From Saprospiraceae bacterium (GTDB lineage: Bacteria > Bacteroidota > Bacteroidia > Chitinophagales > Saprospiraceae): DNA of 44,085 bases. Positions 43,608 through 44,085 of this stretch are shown here, one piece after another. Both the position numbers and the translations under genes were made by a program. The notes under the pieces were generated by a model. The model did no database searches. It saw only the letters and a program-made list of their open reading frames with translations, and was not told where the DNA came from. Within the stretch, counting starts at the first letter, position 1. Every line of letters begins with the position of its first letter. The stretch spans positions 1 through 44,085 of the forward strand of contig JANQPA010000121.1 of assembly GCA_028285545.1 (NCBI GenBank), read 5' to 3'.

Positions 43608-44078
43608 ATGAACAAATACCCTATCCGGCTATCTATTAAAGGAGTCATTCTTAAAGAGGACAAAATGCTTTGCCTAAAACATGAAAAAGATGGAGAGGTC
43701 TATTATACCCTTCCTGGAGGTGGGCAGGAATTCGGAGAAACCATTCACCAAGCAGTAAAAAGAGAGTGTCTTGAAGAAGCCAATGTCCATGTCCTCCCTC
43801 ATGAAGTAATGTTCATCCGTGACTATATTGCCAAAAATCATGAATTTTCAACAGGCAATGAGGAAGTACACCAAGTAGAAATAATGCTTAAATGTTCTCT
43901 AATTGTAGAAAGCGAGGCTAGTTTGGCCATCCAGCCAGATGATTTCCAAATCGGAATCGAATGGATTCCTTTAGCACAACTATTATCCACCCCTCTTTAT
44001 CCTCAAATTTTAAAAGAAAAAATCACCAATTACCTAAAAGGTAGCAATGGCCTTATTTATTTAGGAGACGTCAATTAG
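43608..44078 (+). CDS. Nudix hydrolase
   Basis: A 156-residue Nudix-family pyrophosphohydrolase that cleaves a nucleoside diphosphate linked to another group. The Nudix box is complete: GGGQEFGETIHQAVKREC then LEEANV, fitting Gx5Ex7REUxEExGU except for Ala in place of the last Gly. No fused DNA-binding domain is present, so it is not an NrtR-type regulator. It starts with ATG 40 bp after the DUF3626 stop and is the probable last gene of that operon; the stop lies 7 bp from the window end. Confidence 0.92.
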   Translation: MNKYPIRLSIKGVILKEDKMLCLKHEKDGEVYYTLPGGGQEFGETIHQAVKRECLEEANVHVLPHEVMFIRDYIAKNHEFSTGNEEVHQVEIMLKCSLIVESEASLAIQPDDFQIGIEWIPLAQLLSTPLYPQILKEKITNYLKGSNGLIYLGDVN

Positions 44079-44085
44079 TATTGGG

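Noticed and set aside
43608-44078. Nudix protein as the NrtR-type regulator of the 16936-17006 operators
   Set aside because: It ends after the Nudix fold and lacks the C-terminal winged helix needed for DNA binding.
1-44085. tRNA or rRNA genes, insertion sequences, prophage
   Set aside because: I saw no T-loop/acceptor pattern outside genes, no rRNA-like conserved stretch, and no transposase, integrase or phage structural gene.

Overview
The window looks like chromosomal DNA of an AT-rich Bacteroidota, probably a saprospire-like lineage. The genus is an inference; the phylum rests on several sequence features. These are a type IX secretion C-terminal sorting domain on the subtilase-like protein, a TonB-dependent receptor, DUF3078 and DUF2911 proteins, lipoprotein signals, and promoters of the Bacteroidota form TTTG-N19-21-TAnnTTTG. 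I saw no tRNA, rRNA, CRISPR array, transposase or phage structural gene. About 33 genes are supported, most of them single genes or short operons.

Layout. 1-2935: a left-truncated CHAT (caspase-like)-STAND NTPase-TPR protein behind a small zinc-ribbon protein. 3080-6846: a secreted alpha/beta hydrolase, a membrane-anchored AraC regulator and an unknown membrane protein. 6961-8520: a nitrilase-family amidohydrolase with two small genes. 8878-13736: a beta-lactamase-like serine hydrolase, a large lipoprotein of glycoside-hydrolase type and a flavin amine oxidase. 13810-16912: an ADP-ribosylglycohydrolase, a divergent PurA-like enzyme and a VWA-domain protein. The last two are fused at the stop/start (TAAATG) and share one promoter flanked by two identical operators. 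17425-24762: an OPT transporter, S10 peptidase, M20 amidohydrolase, HD nucleotidase, DUF3078 protein and VOC protein. 24888-29953: a zinc-ribbon membrane protein, a ricin-TCAF-like-M60 secreted metallopeptidase and the ABC-F protein EttA. 30147-33858: an unknown secreted protein, a lipoprotein amidase and a subtilisin homologue lacking its catalytic histidine. 34140-36848: a two-subunit molybdenum hydroxylase (iorAB type). 37155-40209: a small membrane protein and a TonB receptor. 40492-44078: a DUF2911-TPR protein, then a methyltransferase-DUF3626-Nudix operon.

The most promising system is the VWA/PurA-like operon. The PurA homologue keeps the catalytic Asp and His but has lost the canonical aspartate-binding loop and the Lys of the guanine-specificity motif. 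It is tightly coupled to a MIDAS-type VWA protein, sits near an ADP-ribosylglycohydrolase, and is controlled by paired CTTAGTTT-N7-AAACTAAG dyads. The second is the zinc ribbon plus CHAT-STAND-TPR pair, whose architecture resembles bacterial caspase-like immune effectors.

Intergenic DNA is unusually structured. It holds several perfect inverted repeats with 16-33 bp stems and unrelated sequences, mostly just 3' of stop codons. It also holds short tandem arrays (one makes up the ribosome-binding region of a gene) and at least two dispersed intergenic repeat families.
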